Shown here in pieces: positions 44,511 through 54,984 of a stretch of DNA of 64,000 bases. How positions within the stretch are numbered: position 1 is the stretch's first letter; every line of letters starts with the position of its first letter. The notes beneath the pieces were generated by a model. That model saw only the letters and a list, made by a program, of their open reading frames with translations, had not been told where the DNA came from and made no database searches. The position numbers and the translations under genes were made by a program. Source of the DNA: Mycogone perniciosa (Eukaryota; Ascomycota; Sordariomycetes; Hypocreales; Hypocreaceae); the NCBI GenBank assembly GCA_025331125.1, contig JAOALB010000081.1, positions 182,598-246,597 of the forward strand. The letters are read 5' to 3'.

Positions 44511-47495
44511 CGAGATCCGATAAATTGCGGAGAGTTGTTGAAACCATGCCTAGTTGGTGTTTAAACCCCGAGTTGGGAACTGATGACTCCAGACTGGAGT
44601 GGTTGTGATGCTCATGCTTCAGTCTTCTACCCCATCTACTATTTGCGGAGATTCCGAATCAGAAACGGAGACATTCTATTTCCAATCATATTCCCAGTTC
44701 AAAGATGCGTAGCGTGGTTGTTCCATGCGTCGTCAGTGTCTTCCACATGTTGACCCATGACAACGGACAACTAGTGAAACAAATCGCGGACCAGCAAAGA
44801 CCGCGGATATACTCTGAAACGGCCTACGTATGGCCGTTAAAATAGCCACCCCGAAAATAAATCGCAAAGGCGTTTTGAAGCCCCCCCCCCCAGTTTGACT
44901 TGCGCGCTGCAGATGCACATCGGAAGCTTGCAATCAGGAGCCGTAATCCAACAGAACGGCCTTGCCTTAGTCACGGAAAATTCCCGGAGGCGTGGGATTG
45001 CATGGAAAGCCTAATAATTCTGCGGACTAACGACGATATTATTTCGCTATGTTGAGTCTAAACATTGCGAGGGACTGATGAGTCGTTCCTATTTACCAAC
45101 AATGAGTCAAAGAGGAATGGAATTCCGCTTGGGCCGCCTCCAAAAAGAGGTTTCTAGGGGTTTACAAATTAATTTTCTAGAAGATTTCAACTATATTGAT
45201 CCTTGGGTTCATTTCTCAGTGCTCGGTTCGGGATGTGGGTGACGGAGCCGCCGGAGGACGGAAATCATCAAACGACTCTTTAGCAAACACGGGTTCATCA
45301 TCATCTTTCTAAAACATAATCAGTCTGAATCAGAGCTCCCTACGAAGTATTTTTGGATAGAAGGCGCACCCATCTGCACAAGCGGCGTAGCCATGAACGT
45401 ATAGTTCCCACGCCCTCAATCACTCTGCTAGTAGAAAAACGTCATGACTATGTATGAACCACTGTATTATCTCAAAACACTGGTCGAGCAACATTGTTGT
45501 AAGCTAGCAAAAAGGAAGCATGCATTGGTGAACCATGTCTCTGGAAGCTGAACCGTCATTGATATTGCCTCAGCCTCATTAATAGCCCCTGGTCGCAGCC
45601 AATCAACCCCCCAAGCAATGAATACGTTTGTGAACGCCAGCGCGACCTAGCGCTCAATATTGACACCATCAACACTTCATCGTCGGATAGATGGCTTAGA
45701 TCTATTCTACCGGCTCTGAGAGACTCAACCTGTGGCGCAAGGCGGGATCGGGCTCGGCGCCGGGGATCAATCAATTCGCCTGCATCATACCTGCATTTGC
45801 GGTCCGCGGTGTCGCCTCGATCGAAGCTCCGATAAGGCCATGAGAGGGCCAATGGCACTGCCACTGCGTCGCCGGTCAAGGAGTTATGAACTCGAACCAT
45901 TGCAACTGGTGTCGTTTCACACAGGATGGGATGACGTGGTGGCAACGAGTAGCCACGTTTAAGCAGCAGACTGCGCGAAAGTAGTACCGGAATAGAGGCG
46001 GTTGTCGACTGGCTGTAGATTGCAGTTCGCTCGTGCCATCACAGCCACTGCATCCCCAGGCCTTGTTATTGAGCGGGATTATCGACAAAGAACAGATAGA
46101 TGTACGCCGTGCGCCTCGTCTGAACTACACGGCACTTGATTCTCGAGGCATTGCGCCTTTCGTACTAAAGTATCATTCTGGAAGCGGTATCCCTGCTGCG
46201 AAGCGCCCGCCTTGGTGATGAATCGAATGTACTAGAATATGCGCAGTATGATGGGCCATTCGACGAATAAAGAGACCAGAAGGCTGACTGGTGGAGAGAG
46301 TTTGGTGACTTGTCCTGCATTCGCGCATGAATAAAGTGACGTGTAGTCTGCCAAGGACAATGGTTCACTCCCGGAGGAAGTGCAATGTCCGGACTGACAG
46401 CTCGCTTACCACAACATCGCTTTATTGTTTCCAGATAGAGAGCTTTGCATGAACAACCTGAGTCAGATATGCAAGGTTTTCCTGTTTCTCTCTGTATCAC
46501 TCCGCCAACCTCTTTGAATGTTTCTGCGCATACACCATCTTCGACTAGAGCCTTCGGTGGCCGGTCACAGCGTGTGCTATCGTCTTGACAACTATGCAAG
46601 TCGGATTGACGAGGAATCTGCAGGCCGACAACAAGGAATTAGGTAAAACCATACGAGTTCAAAATATCTACTATCCTAAAGCTACAATTTGCTACAGCAT
46701 CACCACCGTGGTACTCTTTAATACTGCTAGGCCTAAGAACAGGTAAAGATAACCAATCCAAGCTCCTGCGCCATGGGTGTTGTGAATACAAACATATAAC
46801 TCATGAAGCTATAAATAAATAAACGAATAAGCAAATATAATTTAAATACTAATTAAAGCAAAAACCCCAGCAACCTGTAGGATGCAGGGTGTAGTGTTGT
46901 GCGACAAAGGAAGTGGTGATAGCGCATTTTCAGCATTGCAGTTTCGGAATCAGAGCAGAGCAGAGTAGAGCAGATGCTTGATACATTGGACGAACGATGA
47001 TAGGAATAAAAATAGTTAATAAATAAATCAACATATAATTCCTGCTGTGTTCTGTTGTTTCCCCTTCTAGTCGGTGGTCCTGCTAGCGGTTACTGCCTCT
47101 TAGACGACACTCATCAAGTCCCAACCCATGAACCTGATTCGAGGAATGAAGCATCTATGATATAGAAAAAAGACGTACTATGATGTCTGAATGCAACTTT
47201 TAATGTCAATGAACTCATTGTAGGCCCATTATACCGATGAGAAGAGTGAGGGATGTTGCTGATTGTAGGTGTCCTGACTCAATTTAGGACCACAACTGTG
47301 ATCATTCATGATAAGCCCAACAACGTCGCAAAGCGATATTGTACATATGGTTATGGTTACGCCGCCTCACTCGCGATACAAACCTAAGCTGTCATTGAAT
47401 TGAGGAAACAGACATCCATTAGGCACAGGGTCCCCGAGAAACTCTCACAAATATCCCCAACCAACCGTAACTCTATACTCAAGCAACCCACCAAG
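44511..47495. other. Gene-poor region with a cysteine-rich relic
   Basis: A minus-strand segment at about 46330-46610 encodes nine cysteines in roughly 75 codons (for example SCQDDSTRC, CISDSGCSCKAL, KRCCGKRA), as in secreted knotted peptides, but no signal-peptide exon or start could be attached. An 11-C homopolymer lies at 44881-44891 and a CAGAG microsatellite at 46951-46972. Confidence 0.4.
46951..46972. repeat. CAGAG/AGAG short tandem repeat
   Basis: Four imperfect five-base units are visible. Confidence 0.7.
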
Positions 47496-47985
47496 TCAAA
47501 GCGAGAGCCAACACCGCTCCGGGTCTGTGACACGCCAATACATCGTGTTAATGGCAGATGCGCGCCGAGAGTCCACGTTATGGCTGGAGAGCACGGCTTT
47601 GGCCTCTGGGTAAATCTCGATGAACTCCTTTACGACAGCGATGACCGGCCAGTCGCATACAGCCTGGCGTTGCTGAGGAGCTTCCCGGTCTTCACGGGTG
47701 AAGGGCTTTTCGCTTTTACCGTACTTGGAACACAGGACTTCCATTCATATGAAAGCATATATGGGGTTCTCGGTGGAGTAGTTTATAATGTGGTATGCGT
47801 AGACGTATCTGAATTGTTTCATAGCAGCACACATGGCTGAGAATGATCTTGACATCGTGACCATGGCCCAAAACAATGTATCCGAGAGAATGAAGTAACA
47901 AGCCAGTGAAGGAGTCAGCATACAAACAGTACTGGTGCGGCTTAGACCCAGGACGAGAACCTCGGTTCTTGTCTGCTCAAACAAG
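47496..47985 (-). pseudogene. Decayed P-loop sulfotransferase-like gene (Sulfotransfer_4 type)
   Basis: Three minus-strand segments in shifted frames resemble the ordered landmarks of the fungal P-loop sulfotransferase-like family. First comes TEVLVLGLSRTSTVCM, where intact members carry a VLGxxRTGT P-loop strand. Next is a frame-shifted LLLHSLGYIVLGHGHD where members have the ALxxLGY helix. Last, after a possible intron (GTACGG to ACGCCAG), is AVCDWPVIAVVKEFIEIYPE followed by AKAVLSSHN, where members have the DxPxxxFxxEL, YPxAKVIL and RD elements. The P-loop Gly is Ser and the RD pair is lost. Frame changes and altered motifs indicate a relic. The family call rests on pattern memory. Confidence 0.5.
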
Positions 47986-48442
47986 GTGATTGCTCTTGAG
48001 AAGCCCCCGAAACACAAGCGATGAACGTATATATCGTCGCCGAAGTATCATCTTTGGTACATGTATTCACAACGGTGTTCTGAAAGCTTTTTTGGGCCAT
48101 CCAGGTCTGCATGTTTGCGATTTCATGCGGCACCATTCCCTCAATAATCATCGTGAATCGTTTGCCTGCCAAAACTTCAATCAGCACTTTGCAAGTCCAA
48201 GCTTGTTCCTTGATCGGATACAAAAAGGATTGATAATGACCATAATTTCTTCCCTTGGAGAAACAGAAAACCTATGTAATACAGTCCAAGTGTGACCTAG
48301 GTAATAGTAATAATGAGGAATTGGTGGTGATCGTCAAGGATGATCATTAGGCAAAAACGACATCACGACGGAACATTGAAGAACAATTTGTCGCCGACCC
48401 TCAGCATCCGAACCCGCTACAATGGCTTCTCAAAGTCATTCA

Positions 48443-48514
48443 TCTTCCGTAGTATAGTGGTCAGTATGCAAGCTTGTCACGCTTGAGACCCGGGTTCAAT
48501 TCCCGGCGGGAGAG
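48443..48514 (+). tRNA. tRNA-Asp (GTC)
   Basis: A full cloverleaf can be drawn in 72 nt. The acceptor stem TCTTCCG pairs with CGGGAGA (one T-G pair). The D arm contains AGTGGTCAGTA. The anticodon stem CAAGC/GCTTG encloses TTGTCAC with anticodon GTC. The T arm is CCGGG-TTCAATT-CCCGG. The T-arm sequence also fits the B box. A run of seven T at 48532-48538 is the expected Pol III terminator. No intron. Confidence 0.95.
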
Positions 48515-48531
48515 CAGCGACCAATCGGTTC

Positions 48532-48538
48532 TTTTTTT
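48532..48538 (+). terminator. Pol III oligo-T terminator of tRNA-Asp
   Basis: Seven consecutive T begin 18 nt after the tRNA 3' end. Confidence 0.85.
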
Positions 48539-49696
48539 GCTCTTATTTACTATGTTTTTTGATCTCTTGTCAAAATATGAATTCTTTTTGCATTTGCAAT
48601 ATACCGCAATAAAGAATCTGTTGTTGATATTAGTCAACACCACTCACAATACCCAAAGGACCGGAGCGTCTCGGTAGTGTTCCGGACTATTGAACCTATG
48701 GTTGACCAGTGGTTGGTTGTAAGCCATGGGCCGTTGTCCTAGTCTTCCTGCAAAAACGTTTCGGTCTGCAAATGTCGACAAACTAACAATCTCAACATAT
48801 TGTCTCATAAAGTCCTAAATCATGCATCTCCGCCGCACTTTTGAACCGGGATGGTCAAGCACATGCTTTCTTGAGGCGGCGCAGCAAGCTGGAGATGCAT
48901 GGATATACCTATGTGGCAGTGCTATGAGCACTGGGGGACTGTTCGGAGGCCGCTTTTGCTATACTACATCAGCAAACAACCAACACATCGCGGTCATACC
49001 ATTGATTGACTATCAAGGTCCAACGGATTCTTTGTTTATTTATTTATTTTATTTATATATTTGTATATTTATAAATTTTAATGTGGAGGTCCTAGCAATA
49101 TATGGGCTTGATCCTCAAGTCCTATTTACCCCACTGTACTCCGTACTTTGTACTCGTACTTTATCGTAACACAAGGACCAAATATCAAGGAATAGGGAGG
49201 GCCCTTATTAGTACCTCGTACTTCACACATAGGTTCGCAATCCAAGCATCAAGACACCTAAAACTTCCATCAACACACCTCGGTAACGACAAACACGGCT
49301 TCGGCTCGATTCCAAGCAAACGGTTTTTTGTTTTTTACGAACACAATGTACGAAGTAATTAAGCGCCAGTTCCACCTATGTCATGAATGATACCTTGGCC
49401 TGTTCAGGACCTCCAGGGCTGATTGACTCACCTACCAGGACGCATCGCGGTTGGACGCCTCCTTTGTGGGCAACCAGCAAGGCGGCAACAATGGCGTCGA
49501 GATTGCAACCCAAGCCTCAACTCTGCATTTGTATTAATATAAATGAGTGGCCTAGTTTCGGCAATCATGGGTTAGGCATCTCTTCCATTCATTCCCACAT
49601 TCATTGTTCACTCCGTCATTCATCGACACAGTCTCAACTCCATCTTGCTTGTTTGTTGTCCTGGAGGCCGTCAGCCTCCCAACGAACGTCGCCATA
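48539..49696. other. Intergenic, no gene seen
   Basis: Contains an AT-rich TTTATTTATTTAT stretch near 49035-49080 and an exact TACTCCGTA at 49137-49145. The last part is the leader of the AAA ATPase gene. Confidence 0.5.
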
Positions 49697-52016
49697 ATGC
49701 GCTTCAGCGATATCGTGGACATTGACCGAGAGACTATTTCCGACTTCATCTGGAAATGGCGTTGCAAAATCTTCCCGGGCAAAGATGCTCCCGCCTCCAA
49801 GACGCGTGACATCGACGAAGAGGCCGCCGTGAACGGAGACGAAAAGGCCGGCGGCGGCAAGGATCCAGGTTTTGGAATAGAGGCCAATGTCAAGATCATG
49901 TACGAGGGACGCAACTCGAATTCGTGCAACTACGACTGGGTCGACTATCCCCCTAAGCAGCTCTCTAAATCAGCAGCTCGGGCTCAGGATAGGGTCGCCA
50001 TCAAGGTCTACAAGGTCAAGGACCGCTCCAAGCCCTGCATCGGAGGGCGGTTCCCTCTCAAGCATCACAAGATTGAGGTGCAGAACCTCATTTTGGTCGC
50101 CGCACTGGAGCCAATTCTCAAAAAGGAGAATGTCCATCTTGATGTCAATGAGCCTGCCACCTTCGACTACCCCTTTCGCGGTCTGTGGTTCTGTCAAGAT
50201 GACATCATCGAGCTGCACAACCGTACCGAATCAGGTGGCCCCCTGAAGTCCTACTTGAAGCTTTTCATTCGCGTCCTGGACGAAATGTTTGGCGCAATGA
50301 GAATCAAGAAGAAGAACCTCCAAGCTAGCGGTCTGGTTGACTTCAACACGGCCTGGACTCTGTACCCCCGAGGATCAACGCTATACAGTTTCGGTCTTAA
50401 CGCAGAGTTTCTCGGCAAGGTTGAAGGAACCACCTATGTCAACGGGAATCAACTCCACATCAAGGTCAAGATCATCAAGTTTAACGGAGAAGAATTCGTC
50501 TGGCAAGAGCAGACTCTGACCATTCACGAATTCGAAGGAAACAAGCCCATTCGCGAGCTTAACCATTACCCGCTGGAGTTCCATCCCGATGCAGAAGACG
50601 CCAAGAAGCGTTTGATTGCCCGAGGTCGCAAGGTCCTGGACCTCCAAGGCCTCCAGTACCGCTGCTACAAGGGCATTGCTCTTCATTCAAATGACAATGA
50701 AACCGAGAAACACAACGTCGAGGGTCGTATCCTCATTGATGTGGTTGGCTACAACAAGTATCACTTGGCGAAAGGAAAGCGAGAGAACCAAGACCCAGCA
50801 ATCCAGCGTGTCTCATTGGGATTGTTTGACGAGGACTCGGATTCTGATTTGGATAACTCCACTGATGGGACATCTGCGTCGAGAAGCAGGGGACAGCGGC
50901 TAGGCGAAAGTGACTTGAAGAACAAGCACCATATGGCATCACGAGAGCAAGAGTTGTGCTTCATATCGGGTATGCTAGGAGGGTATGCTTTAAAGAACAA
51001 ACTATGGGGTGAGTCTTTTCTTCTATTCTTATGTCTCAACAAATGGACAACGCCGCTAACAATGGGTTTGTTTCGTAGTCCAATTCTACGTCGAAGATGT
51101 TGAGCCCATGGTGTGGAATGATTCCGCCTATTCTCATCTGGTTTATGACGATCAGCAGAAGGATCTCCTCCTGTCCTTTGTCCAGAATCACAACCCTCGC
51201 CGCAACACCTCCGCAGCCTTAACACCATCATCTGGCTCAACAGCGACCAACAACAACGGTCCACCAGCACCAATGGAAGATATCATCGTCGGCAAAGGCC
51301 AGGGTCTCATAATCCTTCTCTCAGGCCCGCCAGGAACCGGCAAGACCCTCACAGCTGAGGCTGTCGCCGACCGCACCCATCGACCCCTCTTTTATCTCCA
51401 GGCTGAGGATCTCGGCATCAACGCCGCAGCGCTCGGCGCCAACATCAAACGTGTCTTCGAAATGGCAACCGAGTGGGACGCCGTAGTGCTGCTCGACGAA
51501 GCTGATGTCTTCATGGCTGAGCGCAATCCCAACGACATCCACCGCAACGAGCTTGTCAGCATCTTCCTCCGAGAACTCGAGTACTTCCGCGGCATCATCT
51601 TCCTTACCACGAATTTGTACCACAGCATCGACCCGGCTTTCCGCAGTCGTGTAAGTCTTCACCTGCTGTTCCAGTCACTAAACAGGGAGGCCCGCGAGAC
51701 TGTCTGGCGCAAGTTCTTGCAGCGGCTTCCAGAGCAAAGAGAAATTGAAGAGGTTCCCACGGAGGAGGGTACGGCGGCTGTAGAACAGGCTATGGAGAAG
51801 GCCGCATCAGAGAAGCCGCTTGATGATGGGGACATTCACGAATTGTCACTGTGGCAGCTCAATGGTCGAGAGATCAAGAATGCGGTGCGTATGGTGCGGA
51901 GTTGGTGTGATCATAAGAAGTACACCATGACACTCCAGAGGCTAGAGAATGGCATAAAGGTAACGAGCCCGCATGCGACGAAGGATGGGGATGTGGATAA
52001 GGACTTGTACGAGTAG
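49697..52016 (+). CDS. AAA+ ATPase of the fungal DUF7025 family
   Basis: Exons 49697-51008 and 51079-52016 give 749 aa. The intron is 70 nt, GTGAGT to TTCGTAG. The N-terminal half is the domain that usually precedes the ATPase in these filamentous-fungal proteins (blocks around PFRGLWFCQDDI and NTAWTLYPRGSTLYS). The AAA domain carries Walker A GPPGTGKT at 520-527, Walker B VVLLDEADV with D577/E578, and an arginine-bearing DPAFRSRVSLHL segment. The partner and substrate are unknown; such proteins are abundant and mostly uncharacterised. The start MRFSDIVDID is the first ATG of the coding-like frame. An acidic linker (DEDSDSDLDNS) lies just before the intron. Confidence 0.92.
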
Positions 52017-52511
52017 ACTTGGCACACTGATTGGTTAGGACTGGAGTCAAGGGGTGATAATGTGTGAAATAGAGCCTATTTAGGTCTAAGAGGTTTAAAA
52101 AAACATGTTTTAGTTTTACATCTTCCATGTGTTCATGTGTTCATGTGTTGTGGAATCATTCTATCTTCAGGTCTTTGGTTGACCCTTTCGTTTATCTACT
52201 ATTTGTCTCGGACATATATTCCATACAATCAGTTTGACCCGATGTCGGCAAAAAAAGATGCCGTTAAAAGTAGAAGAGAGTCGAGAAACCAATGCAGAGA
52301 TGAAACAATAACTCGGAAGTTGATGCATATATACATTCCTCAACATGTTGGACACCCCTCCGACACCGGACCAAGCTGTCCGAAGATCAACGTGTATAAA
52401 TAGGAAGCTTCATGACGTCGATATCAACCTCCAACACACCAGAAATCCATTCTCCCCCGCCTTTATCTGATTTGAAGAAGATTACTTGACTTCCTCTCAA
52501 ATATCACGACA
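52017..52511. other. Intergenic/promoter of the methyltransferase gene
   Basis: Contains a direct repeat of GTGTTCATGT at 52130-52150. A TATAAATAG box lies at 52395-52403, 110 bp before the ATG. Confidence 0.6.
52395..52403 (+). promoter_or_regulatory. TATA box of the SAM methyltransferase gene
   Basis: TATAAATAG, positioned 109-117 bp upstream of the ATG at 52512; a canonical spacing for fungal promoters. Confidence 0.65.
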
Positions 52512-53336
52512 ATGGAGCGCAAATCCGAATCCGCCACTTACACCCACGGCCATCATGCCTCTGTCCTGCGCTCCCACACTTGGCGCACAGCCCTCAATTC
52601 CGCGGCCTATCTCCTCCCCCATCTCGCTCCCTCTATGAAAATCCTCGACATCGGCTGCGGCCCGGGGACCATCACTGTTGATCTGGCTGCCAACTATGCG
52701 CCGCAGGGCCACATCACAGGTCTGGAGCGATCAAGCGAAGTCCTCGTCCAGGCGCGCGAGCTAGCCAAGGAGAAAGGCGTGGCAAACGTGGACTTCGTAG
52801 AAGGTGATGCAAATGCTCTCGAGTTTGCGGATGAGACGTTCGATGTGGTAGTTTGTCATCAGGTGCTACAGCATGTGAAAGACCCGGTCGGTATCCTCAG
52901 AGAGATGAGAAGAGTGGTCAAAACCGGGGGCATTGTCGCAGCGAGGGAGTCGGATTACGGAGCGTTTGTGTGGTACCCTGAAGTGGATGGCATGGAGGAC
53001 TGGCGATCCATGTACTCGAATAACGCGAAGTCGAATGGCGGACAGCCCGATGCTGGGCGTATGATCCATGCGTGGGCGAGGAAGGCTGGGTTTGCTGCTG
53101 GGGCTATCACGAGTAGTTCGAGCACTTGGTGTTATAGCACAGAGGAGGAGATTAAGTGGTGGAGTGGACTGTGGGCAGAGAGAACCGTGGCATCGTCGTT
53201 TGCGAAGACAGCTATTGCAAACGGGATTGCCACTACAGAGGGTCTGGAGAAGGCAGCCGAAGCATGGAAGAAATGGGGACAACAGGAAGATGCGTGGTTC
53301 ACAGTGCTCCACGGAGAGATCATATGTCGTAAATGA
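52512..53336 (+). CDS. Class I SAM-dependent methyltransferase (UbiE-like)
   Basis: A single exon of 274 aa. The SAM-binding motif I ILDIGCGPGT is at 44-53, followed by the acidic loop GLERSSEV, the motif II region FDVVVCHQVLQHV, and the motif III strand MRRVVKTGGIVAARESDYG. These are the landmarks of UbiE/COQ5-type small-molecule methyltransferases. The C-terminal 110 residues form the substrate-binding cap (EEEIKWWSGLWAER, EAWKKWGQQEDAWF). The residue pattern is that of the generic fungal 'methyltransferase type 11' proteins often found with secondary metabolism, but no backbone enzyme is nearby, so the substrate is unknown. Confidence 0.93.
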   Translation: MERKSESATYTHGHHASVLRSHTWRTALNSAAYLLPHLAPSMKILDIGCGPGTITVDLAANYAPQGHITGLERSSEVLVQARELAKEKGVANVDFVEGDANALEFADETFDVVVCHQVLQHVKDPVGILREMRRVVKTGGIVAARESDYGAFVWYPEVDGMEDWRSMYSNNAKSNGGQPDAGRMIHAWARKAGFAAGAITSSSSTWCYSTEEEIKWWSGLWAERTVASSFAKTAIANGIATTEGLEKAAEAWKKWGQQEDAWFTVLHGEIICRK

Positions 53337-53625
53337 TAGGAGTACTTCTGGAGGCTTGGTATTAATCACACAGCAAGTTGAGAGCGCCTAGATAGGCGAA
53401 GAAAGAGTTGAATTAAAGACTCTTCGACACTTTTAGTGCTTCTGATCTAGGTAGAGAAAACTGATCCTTCAATACATTAGGATTGACCGACAAAACTGGC
53501 AAAGAGACCAGTTGAATGTAATTATGACGGATCCGGTTATCATCACACAGCGAATTGATCTTCGTCATAGTCTTGTTAGGACGGTACCGAATTCAGCTAT
53601 GGATTTGAGTGTTGGAATATAACAC

Positions 53626-54984
53626 TTAGTATCCCAATCCCTTGACACCTTGTCTCGGGATAGCCACGATCTCTGGCTTGCGCGACCTCTTCGCAGCCTT
53701 AGCGATGCTGACCACCTCGTGCTCCATGTCCAAGACCATGTAAATATTCTTCAAGAAGGAAACACCGAGCATGCAGTTGTACTTGTTAGATGCTCCGAAG
53801 ACCGTCGTCCACGCGTTTGCCGCAATGCTGCAGGTGTTGGGATCACCTCCCGCGACCAGTCGGTTTGTGGGCCACACGGTTGCCTCGGAAGGCATTTCAA
53901 CCGTGATCTTGTTCTTGGCATTCCTGGGGTCTGAGATCGTAACAGCCCAGGTGTTGGTCTTGTTGGCGCGCTGGTCGCAAGGCACATCGTAGAATTGAGT
54001 TGTGGTGTTGAGCTTGGCCTGAGGATACGCTGCGATGAGATTCTTGAACGTCTCATCAGGGTAGACAGTGTAAGCTTGGCCCGTGTACAGCAGACAAGAG
54101 TCACCCCCTGGAGCAGCAACAAACGAACGATCGCCATTGTGGCCCAGCCTGAGGTCCGTCAAGGCGACGTTCCATGAGAATCCTCTGGCGGGAATCTTGG
54201 TCGAGTTGTGGTCAACGATCGGGACAGTCACGAAATGCCCTTCGTACAGGGACTTATCTAGACCACCGAGGAGCACATTGCCGTTGGGGAACGCATTTGG
54301 ACCCCGACCTTGATCCGGGTTTAGCCAGATGCTCTGAGTGGCACTCTCAATCAGGCCACTCTGAACCATTCTGGGGATAAATGGTGGGTATTCGTGGAAC
54401 GAGCCAGCCGTCACTGCAACTTGATCAGGCCCAAACCCAGTGCCGAAAACGTTGAATGGGGTTCCGCCTGCAAGGCCTTCTGCCATCGTTTGGTCTCGGA
54501 GAGCCAAGGATCCAATGTGCAAGGTATCCTCGAAGTAGTCACCAGTGTCCGCTCCTCCACCATAGATATAGGTGTTGGATCCCAAATCTTTGAACGTCGT
54601 CGACGTCTTATTGGCAACTGCAGACCCGCGTTAGTTACAATTCATGCTTCAGAAACTCTCATGACAGTTGTAGGGTTTCTTACAAAGGCCAAAACAAGTG
54701 TTTACAGGGGTCTGCTGTTTGCACAAATCGAGGATTTGTGTGTTGGCCGCAGCTTGCACGAATATATCCGAGGAACCAGTATCATAGATCGTCCGCAGCT
54801 TTTGCGGGGGTGTGCCAATGGCAAAATCGAACGTAAAAACACCCTGGACGTCATCATTGGGCTGCCAAGTAAGGTCAATTGAGACTGGCTTTGCAGGTTT
54901 GGATGCCTCTGAAGCCGGTGCGGCCAGGCATGTCTTCAAAGACTGAAGGACAAGAGCCGACGAAAGTGCCAAATTCTTCATCAT
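53626..54984 (-). CDS. Secreted pepsin-like (A1) protein lacking the second catalytic Asp
   Basis: Exons are 54984-54684 and 54617-53626 on the minus strand, 430 aa. The 66-nt intron runs from GTAAGA to CTGCAG with a CTAAC branch point. A signal peptide (MMKNLALSSALVLQSLKTCLAA) and a short pro-segment precede the N-lobe, FDFAIGTPPQKLRTIYDTGSSD, with the first catalytic Asp68. In the C-lobe, the position that should read DTG(T/S) is LLYTGQAYTVYP, with Tyr278 replacing Asp. Other A1 features are kept: the conserved GGLDK turn, the GxSFLKNIYMVLDME C-terminal strand and paired cysteines. With one catalytic Asp lost, normal aspartic peptidase activity is not expected. It may be a non-peptidase homologue. 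Confidence 0.9.

Noticed and set aside
45556..45945. 129-codon minus-strand frame rich in Arg/Leu/Asp
   Set aside because: Open and charged, but no family, start context or splicing support; could not be distinguished from chance.
47400..47840. 146-codon plus-strand frame
   Set aside because: It is antisense to the sulfotransferase-like relic, whose minus-strand landmarks are more convincing.
48443..48514. Possible tRNA pseudogene
   Set aside because: All stems pair, the anticodon loop is standard and a Pol III terminator follows; treated as a real tRNA-Asp.
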